A stretch of 5,059 nt of DNA from Thermoplasmata archaeon (GCA_021798415.1 JAJZGO010000111.1:1-5059), one strand, 5' to 3'. Positions 1 through 5,059 are shown, numbered from the stretch's first letter. The notes: a model not told the origin generated them from the sequence alone. A program made the numbers and translations.

Positions 1-1178
1 ACGAGCGGGTACTGTAGGTAGGTCGAGAGTCCCTTCGCGAGGATACCGAGCTTCGCGGCGACCCCGTCGATCGGCACCTCCGAGACCGCGAGGTACGCGG
101 AGGCGAGCTCGACGTCCTCCGACGGCTCGTACCCCCACCCGCCGAACATCGCGCGCAGCGACTGGAACTTCGCGGCGAGCGCGTCCCGGGGGGTGTTCAT
201 GATCGCGAGGAGGGCCGCGGTCTCGTACGAGGGGGTCCACGCGAGGAACGCCGGCAGGTTGGGGGTGGCGAACGTGCCGTCCCCGCGGCGGCCGAAGAGG
301 AAGATCGCCCCGACCCCGAGAGCCGACTCGCCGGGCACGCCGAGGCGCTTCACGTCCTCGACGAGCGGGCGCAGGGTCGCCACCTCGTCCGGGATCGGCT
401 GGGAGAGCGCGAACAGGATCTCGGCGGTCATCAGGCGGTTCTCGACGTTCGCGGCGAGCGGTCCCAAGCCCACGAACGCCTGGCCGAACCGGGGCACTCC
501 GACCGCCAGGTCCGGCTGGTCCCGTGCGAGCCCGATCGAGACGGCCCAGAGGTAGGAACGGTCGGCGTCGCCGACGTTCGGGATCAGGTGCGCGTTGTAG
601 GCCGCGCCGCGGTCGGCGAGCTCGGCGAAGTCGAGGGCGATCTTCTGGCTCTGCGACCAGTACGCGTCGAAGCTCGAGGACGCGAGCCGGTAGAGGCGGA
701 CCGCGAGGTTCCTCACCTCGACCTGGCCGAGGCTCGTGAGCGCGACGAACGAGTCCCCGTACGGGCCGAGGGTGTCGAGCAACGAGCGCTTCGCGACCAG
801 GTCGTTGAGGAGCTTGACCCGCTGCGCGAGGTCGTTGTCGAGCGCCTGGAGCGACGCCCGGTCGCGCGCCTCGGTGTCGATCTCCTGGCTCTGCTTGTCC
901 TTCCCGTGGAGGTGGAAGAGGACGGAGTGGGTGTGTTCGTCGTCGTGCGTCACGCGCTCGGCGAGCTGGGTGCGCGCGACCTGGCCCTGGCCGACCGCGC
1001 TCTGGACCGAGGCGAGGGACTGGACGTCGGACTGGAGCTGGCGGAACCCCGCCCCGTCGACCGCGTGGACGAGACCGAGCTCGGCGAGGCGCTGGAGGTC
1101 GGCGGGCGGGAACGTCGGCGCGGCCGACTTGCTTCCGACCTGGACGAGGAAATCGTGGACCTCTTGGCACGTCGCCAT
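1..1178 (-). CDS. Uncharacterised helical protein, N-terminal 392 residues (runs off left edge)
   Basis: I do not recognise this protein and assign no function. The frame stays open from the ATG at 1178 to the window edge (392 complete codons), so the C-terminus is missing. Residues 22-60 are helical and include a DLQRLAELGLV stretch that could be part of a helix-turn-helix. Residues 78-91 hold five histidines and several acidic residues. Residues 100-136 have heptad-like spacing and charge typical of a short coiled coil. SFVALTSLG at 143-151 followed by a helix resembles the wing and next helix of a winged-helix fold. The remainder reads as repeated alpha-helices, with a WGYEPSEDVELASAYLAV stretch near 348-365 slightly reminiscent of DUF4003-type helical proteins (weak impression only). 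There is no signal peptide or membrane span, so it is probably cytoplasmic. The start is one base after the upstream gene's TAG, without a clear Shine-Dalgarno, suggesting translational coupling or a leaderless message from the TATA-like box at 1207-1213. GC-rich third positions throughout support real coding. Confidence 0.82.
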   Translation of the reverse strand, partial: MATCQEVHDFLVQVGSKSAAPTFPPADLQRLAELGLVHAVDGAGFRQLQSDVQSLASVQSAVGQGQVARTQLAERVTHDDEHTHSVLFHLHGKDKQSQEIDTEARDRASLQALDNDLAQRVKLLNDLVAKRSLLDTLGPYGDSFVALTSLGQVEVRNLAVRLYRLASSSFDAYWSQSQKIALDFAELADRGAAYNAHLIPNVGDADRSYLWAVSIGLARDQPDLAVGVPRFGQAFVGLGPLAANVENRLMTAEILFALSQPIPDEVATLRPLVEDVKRLGVPGESALGVGAIFLFGRRGDGTFATPNLPAFLAWTPSYETAALLAIMNTPRDALAAKFQSLRAMFGGWGYEPSEDVELASAYLAVSEVPIDGVAAKLGILAKGLSTYLQYPL

Positions 1179-1179
1179 G

Positions 1180-2466
1180 CTAACGGTCGACCAACGAGAA
1201 CCGGTGATATAATGATTCGTCGTTCAGCGGGTTTCTCGTCTCGAGGACCATGCCGCCCGGCTCGTCGCGCACCCGAGCCAACGGGTCGTCGCGCAGCGCC
1301 TCGACGAGCACCGACTCGAACCGTCGTTTACGGTTTCCGAATTCGCCGAAGCGCCGCGCGGATTCGTTCGCGATCTGTTCGTAGGCGAACATGAACTCGT
1401 ACAGGGACCGGTAGACCTGGTCGTCGGCCTTCTCCCGCACGCCGGCCCGCTCGACCGAGGTCCGGCGGATCCCCTCGAGGTCGACGAAGAACACGGTCCC
1501 GTCCGGCGCGACGACCGCGTCCTTGTCGAGCCAGACGTCCTCGAAGTCGAGGCCGCTCAACCGTCCCGGCGTGGCGTCGTGCTCGAGCGTCCGGGAGAAG
1601 AGCGTGAGAAGGGCCACCGTGCTTCGCACAAAGTTCACCTGGAACCGGTGGGCCCGGGCCGCGGAGTCGACGCCGAAGAGGTCGAAGACGTGCCCGACAC
1701 TTTGCCCGAGGGTGGTGCGCGCGTGGAAGTAGACGCGCACGTTCGAGGGGACGAGCCGAAGCTCCTGGACGAGTCGCCCGGGGAAGCGGCGGTACCAGTG
1801 GATCGTGCGGACCCGTCGCTCGACCTCGGAGGGCAGGAAAGCGACCTTCACGATCGGCGCGATGCGGAATCCCGCGAGGTTCGTGAGGTCGGCGGACGCG
1901 CAGACGGCGAGACCGGTCTCGGCGTGCTCGAGGCCCTGGCCCCCGTACGGCGAGCCCCGCAGCCAGAGCTCCCCGGTGATGATCCCGCCCGATTCCGCGC
2001 CCCCGGCGCGCGAGAGGCGGGCGCGCACGTCGGCGTCCTCGCTGAGCTCGGCGGCGTAGCGGCGGTCGAGGCGCCGGTGCGAGAAAGGGTCGAGCGACGA
2101 ACCCACGCCCTTGACCGAGAGGTAGAACGGGAGGCCGTCGAGCGTCGCCACCGGCTCGGGGAGGATCGCCGTTCGATTGTCGTCCTCGATCATTTCGAGG
2201 GTGCCGAGCGCGCGGTCGTCGCAGAGCGCCGCCATCCCCGGCGGCAGGAAGAACCGGTCCCATCGCCCGAGGTCGAAGCGGAGGAACTGGGGGTTGGTGA
2301 CCGTGGTCGCAGGGAACTCGAGGAGCTCGAGCGGGGTGCCCCGGAGACGCCCGGGCGGCCCGGCGGACGGGACGGGGGCGGGACGGCCGGTCGCCCCCGA
2401 AGGGACCGGCACGTCGTCGCTCGGTGGCACTCCCTCCTCCGAGGGGGGAGCGGCACGGCGCGACAT
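1180..2466 (-). CDS. Uncharacterised 428-residue protein, possible divergent kinase-like C-terminal region
   Basis: Not recognised as a named family. The ATG at 2466 is chosen because GAGGGGG lies seven bases upstream; a GTG at 2541 would add 25 Arg/Pro-rich residues. Residues 1-44 are Pro/Ser/Ala-rich and probably disordered. The folded part starts near LELLEFPATTVTNPQF (47-61) and is rich in aromatic and hydrophobic strands (LPFYLSVKG, 112-120; VRVYFHART, 243-251). Near the C-terminus LSGLDFEDVWL (303-313) followed by GTVFFVDLEG (323-332) resembles the catalytic loop and metal-binding Asp (DFG-like) of the protein-kinase/aminoglycoside-phosphotransferase fold. D307 and D329 are 22 residues apart, close to the spacing in those families, and K119 could be the nucleotide-binding lysine. 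The usual catalytic-loop HxD and Asn are not clear, so it may be a pseudokinase, or the likeness may be chance. No signal peptide or membrane span. It forms a tight pair with the gene at 1178 (stop TAG, one base, ATG). Confidence 0.8.
   Translation of the reverse strand: MSRRAAPPSEEGVPPSDDVPVPSGATGRPAPVPSAGPPGRLRGTPLELLEFPATTVTNPQFLRFDLGRWDRFFLPPGMAALCDDRALGTLEMIEDDNRTAILPEPVATLDGLPFYLSVKGVGSSLDPFSHRRLDRRYAAELSEDADVRARLSRAGGAESGGIITGELWLRGSPYGGQGLEHAETGLAVCASADLTNLAGFRIAPIVKVAFLPSEVERRVRTIHWYRRFPGRLVQELRLVPSNVRVYFHARTTLGQSVGHVFDLFGVDSAARAHRFQVNFVRSTVALLTLFSRTLEHDATPGRLSGLDFEDVWLDKDAVVAPDGTVFFVDLEGIRRTSVERAGVREKADDQVYRSLYEFMFAYEQIANESARRFGEFGNRKRRFESVLVEALRDDPLARVRDEPGGMVLETRNPLNDESLYHRFSLVDR
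1207..1213 (-). promoter_or_regulatory. TATA-like box inside the 3' end of the upstream gene, for the gene starting at 1178
   Basis: On the minus strand the sequence reads TCATTATATCACC, the most AT-rich patch of the whole left half. The box ATTATAT is centred near 1210, about 32 bases before the ATG at 1178. An archaeal TATA box centred 26-27 bases upstream would put the transcription start near 1183, giving an almost leaderless message, which fits the lack of a Shine-Dalgarno there. The purine-rich GACGAA just upstream could serve as a BRE. The box lies in Ser-Leu-Tyr codons (TCA TTA TAT), a break from the GC-ending codons used around it. Inferred from position and composition only. Confidence 0.5.
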
Positions 2467-2473
2467 ACGCTTT

Positions 2474-2480
2474 CCCCCTC
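2474..2480 (-). promoter_or_regulatory. Ribosome binding site deciding the start at 2466
   Basis: Minus-strand GAGGGGG sits seven bases before the ATG at 2466. It contains GAGG, complementary to the CCUC core of the 16S 3' end. The GTG at 2541 in the same frame has no comparable site, which is the main reason for preferring the shorter protein. Confidence 0.55.
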
Positions 2481-2529
2481 GGTGCGGCCACCGGGGCCAC
2501 GGATCCGCGTCGCGGGGCGAGGCCCGTCG

Positions 2530-2548
2530 GTTCCCGCGCACGGGGAAC
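2530..2548. repeat. Inverted repeat GTTCCC-N7-GGGAAC in the divergent control region
   Basis: GTTCCC (2530-2535) and GGGAAC (2543-2548) are perfect six-base arms separated by seven bases. The repeat lies between the divergent starts at 2466 and 2712. The symmetry and size would suit a dimeric regulator's operator, or a hairpin in the leader of the minus-strand gene pair. Six-base arms can arise by chance in GC-rich DNA, so function is unproven. Confidence 0.3.
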
Positions 2549-2652
2549 GCCGGTCGCCGCTCGGCCGGACTCTTGGGTCCTCCGAGGATTCGACTACGCG
2601 CGGCGGCCGGGTTCTTTTCCCGCCGTCCGGGCCGGCATCGCCCTTCGCCAGC

Positions 2653-2660
2653 GCTTATTA
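2653..2660 (+). promoter_or_regulatory. TATA-like box for the ferredoxin-like gene
   Basis: GCTTATTA is one of few AT-rich patches in the 245-base divergent gap. An archaeal TATA box here would start transcription about 26 bases on, near 2683, leaving a leader of about 28 bases that contains the GGAGGG ribosome binding site at 2701-2706. The complement CTAATAAGC could also serve the minus-strand genes, though the leader would then be about 165 bases. Another AT-rich patch, AAAAGAA on the minus strand near 2613-2619, is an alternative promoter element for that side. Confidence 0.42.
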
Positions 2661-2700
2661 GCCTCGGCCGTCCGGTGCGGCCGGCGGACGATTGCCGCCC

Positions 2701-2706
2701 GGAGGG
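2701..2706 (+). promoter_or_regulatory. Strong Shine-Dalgarno for the GTG start at 2712
   Basis: GGAGGG ends five bases before GTG at 2712. This fixes the start of the small ferredoxin-like gene: the frame stays open far upstream, but the extra sequence has no ferredoxin character and would run over the minus-strand gene's start region. Confidence 0.75.
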
Positions 2707-2711
2707 AACGC

Positions 2712-2912
2712 GTGATTCTCGTGGACCACGACGTCTGCGTGCTCTGCGGGCTCTGTACGGGGGTCTGCCCGCCGAACGCGCTCGAGCTCACGTCGCACCG
2801 GCTCGAGGTGCGCTCGAACTGCACGGACTGCGGCTGGTGCGTCCCCTACTGCCCGGTCGGGGCGCTCTCGGGGGGGCGACCCGTCCGCGGTCGCTCCCGT
2901 CGGCCGGACTGA
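2712..2912 (+). CDS. Small 2[4Fe-4S] ferredoxin-like protein
   Basis: A 66-residue cytoplasmic electron-transfer protein of the 2[4Fe-4S] ferredoxin type. Two full cluster-binding motifs are visible: C9-x2-C12-x2-C15-x3-C19-P and C37-x2-C40-x2-C43-x3-C47-P. In this fold the last cysteine of each motif ligates the other motif's cluster. About 60 residues is the normal length for clostridial-type ferredoxins, so the protein is complete. After the second motif comes a short Arg-rich tail (RPVRGRSRRPD) not needed for cluster binding. The GTG start is supported by GGAGGG five bases upstream. It stands alone as a short transcription unit: divergent from the gene at 2466, followed by a terminator-like hairpin at 2964-2984, and separated by 231 bases from the reductase. 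Its redox partner is not evident; a link to the reductase is possible but unproven, since such reductases normally use NADPH directly. Confidence 0.93.
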   Translation: MILVDHDVCVLCGLCTGVCPPNALELTSHRLEVRSNCTDCGWCVPYCPVGALSGGRPVRGRSRRPD

Positions 2913-2920
2913 ACCCGGCC
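2902..2920 (+). repeat. Hairpin spanning the ferredoxin-like gene's stop codon
   Basis: GGCCGG (2902-2907) and CCGGCC (2915-2920) form a perfect six-base stem around the loop ACTGAAC, which contains the TGA stop. No T-tract follows, so it is not an obvious terminator; it could stabilise the 3' end of the message or be incidental. Confidence 0.35.
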
Positions 2921-2963
2921 TACGCCCTCGACCCGCGGCCGTGGACGGGGCACGGTTTCGAAA

Positions 2964-2984
2964 GCCGGCAGAGCCGGCACTTTT
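2964..2984 (+). terminator. Terminator-like hairpin plus T4 after the ferredoxin-like gene
   Basis: GCCGGC-AGA-GCCGGC (2964-2978) is a perfect six-base stem with a three-base loop, followed after AC by TTTT (2981-2984). It lies about 50 bases after the stop codon of the 2[4Fe-4S] gene. Archaeal transcription mainly stops at T-tracts and the hairpin is less essential, so T4 alone is modest. A longer alternative stem, AAGCCGG (2962-2968) with CCGGCTT (2985-2991), overlaps it. Confidence 0.5.
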
Positions 2985-3093
2985 CCGGCTTCACCGGGGG
3001 GATCGGTTTCTGCATCCGACCGTACTTGCGTCGGGGCATCGGGAAGCAGCGGGTAGCCCTGTATCCCTCATCAGGCTGTCGTGGCAGCTCCCC
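2985..3093. other. Non-coding stretch with stem-loops between two terminator-like hairpins
   Basis: No reading frame here looks like a real protein on either strand. The sequence contains short stems: CCGAC (3016-3020) with GTCGG (3030-3034), and GGGA (3041-3044) with TCCC (3064-3067) enclosing GGG-TAG-CCC (3051-3059). Together with the flanking hairpin/T-tract units at 2964-2984 and 3094-3119 this could be a small RNA of roughly 120-130 bases, a leader of the reductase gene, or simply a structured 3' untranslated region. I could not match it to tRNA, 5S, SRP RNA, RNase P RNA, a box C/D RNA or a known riboswitch. Confidence 0.35.
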
Positions 3094-3119
3094 GTCGACC
3101 GGCGACCGGTCGGCTTTTT
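3094..3119 (+). terminator. Terminator-like hairpin (9-bp stem) plus T5 just upstream of the reductase
   Basis: GTCGACCGG (3094-3102), loop CGA, then CCGGTCGGC (3106-3114) form a nine-base stem with one G-T pair, followed immediately by TTTTT (3115-3119). It has the textbook form of an intrinsic terminator on the plus strand. It ends 24 bases before the GTG at 3144, and its T-tract is centred 27 bases upstream of that GTG, exactly where an archaeal TATA element of a leaderless gene would sit. The T-run could therefore play both roles. Confidence 0.55.
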
Positions 3120-3143
3120 GAGGGTCCCGGCCTGCGTCCCGAC

Positions 3144-4250
3144 GTGTCCGAGCTCGAAGGGTCGGCGAATCGGGCGGGAACCCAACGGTTCCGCGACCGG
3201 GCGGTCCGCGACCGCCACCTGCCCGCCGAGCACTTCCGCACCGCCCCGGGCGACCTCTGCGTGAGCTCGCTCGGCCTCGGGACGTACATCGGACCTCCCG
3301 ACGCCTCGACCGACCTCGCGGTCGAACAGGCGGTCTCGGTCTGCCTCACTTCGGGCCGGGTCAACGTGCTCGACACCGCGATCAACTACCGCCACCAGCG
3401 CGCCGAGCGGAGCATCGGTCGGGCCCTCGGACAGCTCGTCAAACGGGGGGAGGTCGCGCGGGACGAGGTCTTCCTCGCGTCGAAGAACGGGTACTTCGCC
3501 CCCGACTCGGAGTCGAAGCTCTCGCCCGAGCTGTGGGTCGAGGAGGAGCTCGTTCGGACCGGCGTGCTCGACCCGTCGGACATCGTGGACGGGTGCCACG
3601 CGATGAGCCCGTCGTACCTCGCCGACCAGTTCGAGCGCACGCGGCGGAACCTGGGGGTCGAGTCGGTCGACCTTCTCTACCTGCACAACGCCCCCGACGC
3701 GCAGCTCGCGATCGTGGGCGCCGAGGAGTTCGAGCAACGTCTCTCGTCGGCGTTCGGCTTCTACGAGGGCGAGCGCTCGAAGGGCCGCCTGGGCGCCTAC
3801 GGGCTCGCGACCTGGGACTGCCTGCGGACCCGGCCGGACGACCCGAGGCACTTCGACCTCGAGCGGGCGGTGCGCATCGCGCGCAGGGTCGGGGGGGCGG
3901 ACCACGGCCTGCGGTTCGTGCAGTTCCCGTTCAACCTGGCGATGCCCGAGGCCACGACCGCGCGGACCCAGCGTGTCGGCTCGGAGAAGTTGACGCTTTT
4001 CGCCGCCGCCGAAAAGCTCCACGTCGGCTGCTTCACGAGCGTCCCCCTCTTCCAGGGACAGCTCGCCCGTGGGGGACCGAAGCGCAACGGGTTCACTCCG
4101 GCCCAGACGGCGCTCCAGTTCGCCCGCTCCGCGCCGGGGAGCCTCGGTGCCCTGGTCGGCCAGAAGACCTCGGAGCACCTGTCGGAGAACCTCCAGGTCG
4201 CCGCCCACCGCCCCTGGGCGCCCGACGCGTTCGACGCCCTCATCGCCTAG
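3144..4250 (+). CDS. Aldo/keto reductase
   Basis: A 368-residue NAD(P)H-dependent oxidoreductase of the aldo/keto reductase superfamily (TIM barrel, cytoplasmic). These enzymes reduce aldehydes or ketones to alcohols; the substrate cannot be read here. SSLGLGTYIG (41-50) is the first barrel strand. The catalytic tetrad is complete: D77 and Y82 in LDTAINY, K114 in LASKNGYF, H181 in LLYLHNAP. GALVGQKTSEHLSENL (335-350) matches the C-terminal cofactor-binding segment. Residues 118-165 carry the long insert (HAMSPSYLADQFERTRRNLG) of the larger AKR subgroup with about 350-380 residues. GTG at 3144 is preferred because the N-terminus then begins SELEGSANRAGTQRF like relatives, and because the alternative GTG at 3081 would place a terminator-like hairpin inside the gene. 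No Shine-Dalgarno is seen, so translation may be leaderless. The stop overlaps the stop of the convergent rad50 gene by four bases. Confidence 0.92.
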   Translation: MSELEGSANRAGTQRFRDRAVRDRHLPAEHFRTAPGDLCVSSLGLGTYIGPPDASTDLAVEQAVSVCLTSGRVNVLDTAINYRHQRAERSIGRALGQLVKRGEVARDEVFLASKNGYFAPDSESKLSPELWVEEELVRTGVLDPSDIVDGCHAMSPSYLADQFERTRRNLGVESVDLLYLHNAPDAQLAIVGAEEFEQRLSSAFGFYEGERSKGRLGAYGLATWDCLRTRPDDPRHFDLERAVRIARRVGGADHGLRFVQFPFNLAMPEATTARTQRVGSEKLTLFAAAEKLHVGCFTSVPLFQGQLARGGPKRNGFTPAQTALQFARSAPGSLGALVGQKTSEHLSENLQVAAHRPWAPDAFDALIA

Positions 4251-5059
4251 CTCGGCGCCCGGTCCGCCCCCGCGCCGTCCGTCGCGTTCTCGGGGGCGGT
4301 GGCGCCCTCGGTCCGGGCGGCCGGAGGGCTTCGCCGGCGCGAACGCCGGGTCGGCGCCGAGGCGGTCTCGGCCTCCGCGGGCTCGGTCGACGGGGCGGCC
4401 TCGGGGACGGACGGGCCGCTCACCGACGAGCGGCCGTCGTGCTTCGTGACGCGGACGACCCGGTCCGCGATCGCCGCGAGCTCGCTCTCGTGCGAGACGA
4501 CGATCACCTGGGGCAGCGCGAGCTCGTCGAGGAGCTCGCCCATCCGGACGACCTGCTCCGGGGAGAACCCGTCGGTCGGCTCGTCGAGCAGGATCGTCTC
4601 GAGGTTGAGGTCGCCGAGCGACCGGACGACCTGCGTGAGCGCGAGGCGGAACGCGAGCGCGAGGCTCGTGCGCTCGCCGCCGCTCAGCGCCTCGGCCGGC
4701 GTCCACTCGCCGTCGATCGTGACCGCGGGCGTGAACGCGACGTCGGTCCGCGCGATGAGGCCCGGGTCGTCGACGAGCGAGGCGAAGTACCGGGCGAAGT
4801 TGCGCTCGAACGCCGCCTGGGCGTGCGCGAGGAGCTTCTGTTCCATCGTCAGCACGGCGAGGCGGAACGGCCCCGAGACCCACTGGGCCTTCCGCTCGAC
4901 CTCCTCGGCCTCGGAGAGCAGGTGCGTGCGCTCGCTCCGGCCCCGCTCCGCATCGCGCAGCCGGCGCGCCGCCTCGTCGAGGCGCGTATCGGTGCGGACG
5001 GCGAGGTCGGTCTCCGCGCGCAGCGCCTCCTCCGACCGGGCGAGCCGGTCGCGCGCCTC
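4247..5059 (-). CDS. rad50: Rad50 ATPase, C-terminal 270 residues (N-terminus beyond right edge)
   Basis: C-terminal part of the Rad50 DNA double-strand-break repair ATPase, partner of Mre11 in the end-processing complex. The frame is open to the right edge, so the Walker A lobe and zinc hook lie outside the window. Counting from the edge, residues 1-60 are Arg/Glu/Ala-rich coiled coil; ALSGGERTSLALAFRLAL (124-141) is the ABC signature; ETILLDEP (154-161) is Walker B with catalytic E160; VIVVSH (185-190) supplies the H-loop histidine. TDGFS follows Walker B as in some archaeal Rad50 proteins. After RVTKH near 207 comes a tail of about 60 residues, rich in Ala, Pro, Ser, Thr and Glu with a basic TRRSRRRSP patch, longer than usual for Rad50 and probably disordered. 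mre11 would be expected upstream, outside the window. Bacterial SbcC is the main alternative, disfavoured by the archaeal look of the region. Its TAG stop shares CTAG with the reductase's stop. Confidence 0.88.
   Translation of the reverse strand, partial: EARDRLARSEEALRAETDLAVRTDTRLDEAARRLRDAERGRSERTHLLSEAEEVERKAQWVSGPFRLAVLTMEQKLLAHAQAAFERNFARYFASLVDDPGLIARTDVAFTPAVTIDGEWTPAEALSGGERTSLALAFRLALTQVVRSLGDLNLETILLDEPTDGFSPEQVVRMGELLDELALPQVIVVSHESELAAIADRVVRVTKHDGRSSVSGPSVPEAAPSTEPAEAETASAPTRRSRRRSPPAARTEGATAPENATDGAGADRAPS

Noticed and set aside
1205..1213. Plus-strand TGATATAAT, like an extended bacterial -10 box
   Set aside because: No credible plus-strand gene lies downstream, no -35 is evident, and the same bases make better sense on the minus strand as an archaeal TATA box.
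588..1394. Long plus-strand open frame opposite the minus-strand gene pair
   Set aside because: It runs antisense to two coherent minus-strand proteins, and its product is a monotonous Arg/Glu/Val/Leu-rich string typical of the opposite strand of GC-rich coding DNA. The same applies to the plus-strand frame at 1579-2661.
2949..2980. tRNA-like sequence around GGTTTCGAAAGCC
   Set aside because: The T-loop resemblance is superficial: the G53-C61 pair is broken, and no D-arm, anticodon arm or matching acceptor strand is found upstream. The bases are better explained by the hairpin at 2964-2978.
3039..3053. GGGAAGCAGCGGG, resembling the AGCAGC of the SRP RNA core
   Set aside because: The matching 5' side (CAGG...CCGGAAGG) of the conserved SRP hairpin is missing, and no long enclosing helix is seen.
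3066..3082. Minus-strand CTGATGAG, like a hammerhead ribozyme core or a box C motif
   Set aside because: A stem follows it, but the next bases read GATG instead of the required GAAA, and no cleavage triplet context is present. As a box C/D RNA it lacks a properly spaced CTGA box D or D'.
3081..3143. Upstream GTG at 3081 as the start of the aldo/keto reductase
   Set aside because: It has no ribosome binding site, it would place the nine-base hairpin and T5 inside the gene, and the extra 21 residues do not look like family sequence.
2991..4883. 630-residue minus-strand open frame across the reductase and the rad50 end
   Set aside because: It overlaps two genes with recognisable catalytic motifs, and its product is an Arg/Pro/Ala/Glu-rich string without any domain; long stop-free frames are expected by chance at this GC content.

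Overview
The window is strongly GC-rich, roughly two-thirds G+C or more by eye, and gene-dense. It looks archaeal. It carries the C-terminal end of a Rad50-type ATPase. The few AT-rich spots sit where archaeal TATA boxes would be, about 26-32 bases ahead of start codons. Starts include GTG and leaderless-looking examples. A GC-rich Thermoplasmatota-like lineage is my guess, but nothing here fixes the taxonomy. Bacterial origin (Rad50 being SbcC) cannot be formally excluded.

Layout from left to right. (1) Positions 1-1178, minus strand: the first 392 residues of a long helical protein of unknown function that runs off the left edge. (2) Positions 1180-2466, minus strand: a 428-residue protein of unknown function with a disordered Pro-rich N-terminus and a faint protein-kinase-like C-terminal motif. 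Its stop codon is one base from the ATG of gene 1, so the two form a tight gene pair. An AT-rich TATA-like box inside the 3' end of gene 2 could also give gene 1 its own promoter. (3) Positions 2467-2711: a divergent control region with a TATA-like box, inverted repeats and good ribosome binding sites on both sides. (4) Positions 2712-2912, plus strand: a 66-residue 2[4Fe-4S] ferredoxin-like protein. (5) Positions 2913-3143: no convincing protein. This gap holds two hairpins followed by T-tracts (terminator-like) with further stem-loops between them, possibly a small structured RNA or tandem terminators. (6) Positions 3144-4250, plus strand: an aldo/keto reductase with the full Asp-Tyr-Lys-His catalytic tetrad. 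(7) Positions 4247-5059, minus strand: the C-terminal 270 residues of Rad50, with coiled coil, ABC signature, Walker B and H-loop plus an unusual low-complexity tail. It ends tail to tail with the reductase, sharing a CTAG.

Functionally there is one redox group (ferredoxin-like protein and aldo/keto reductase, same strand but probably separate transcripts), one DNA-repair gene belonging to an operon to the right, and one uncharacterised two-gene unit to the left. That unit, together with the structured gap at 2913-3143, is the part most worth following up.
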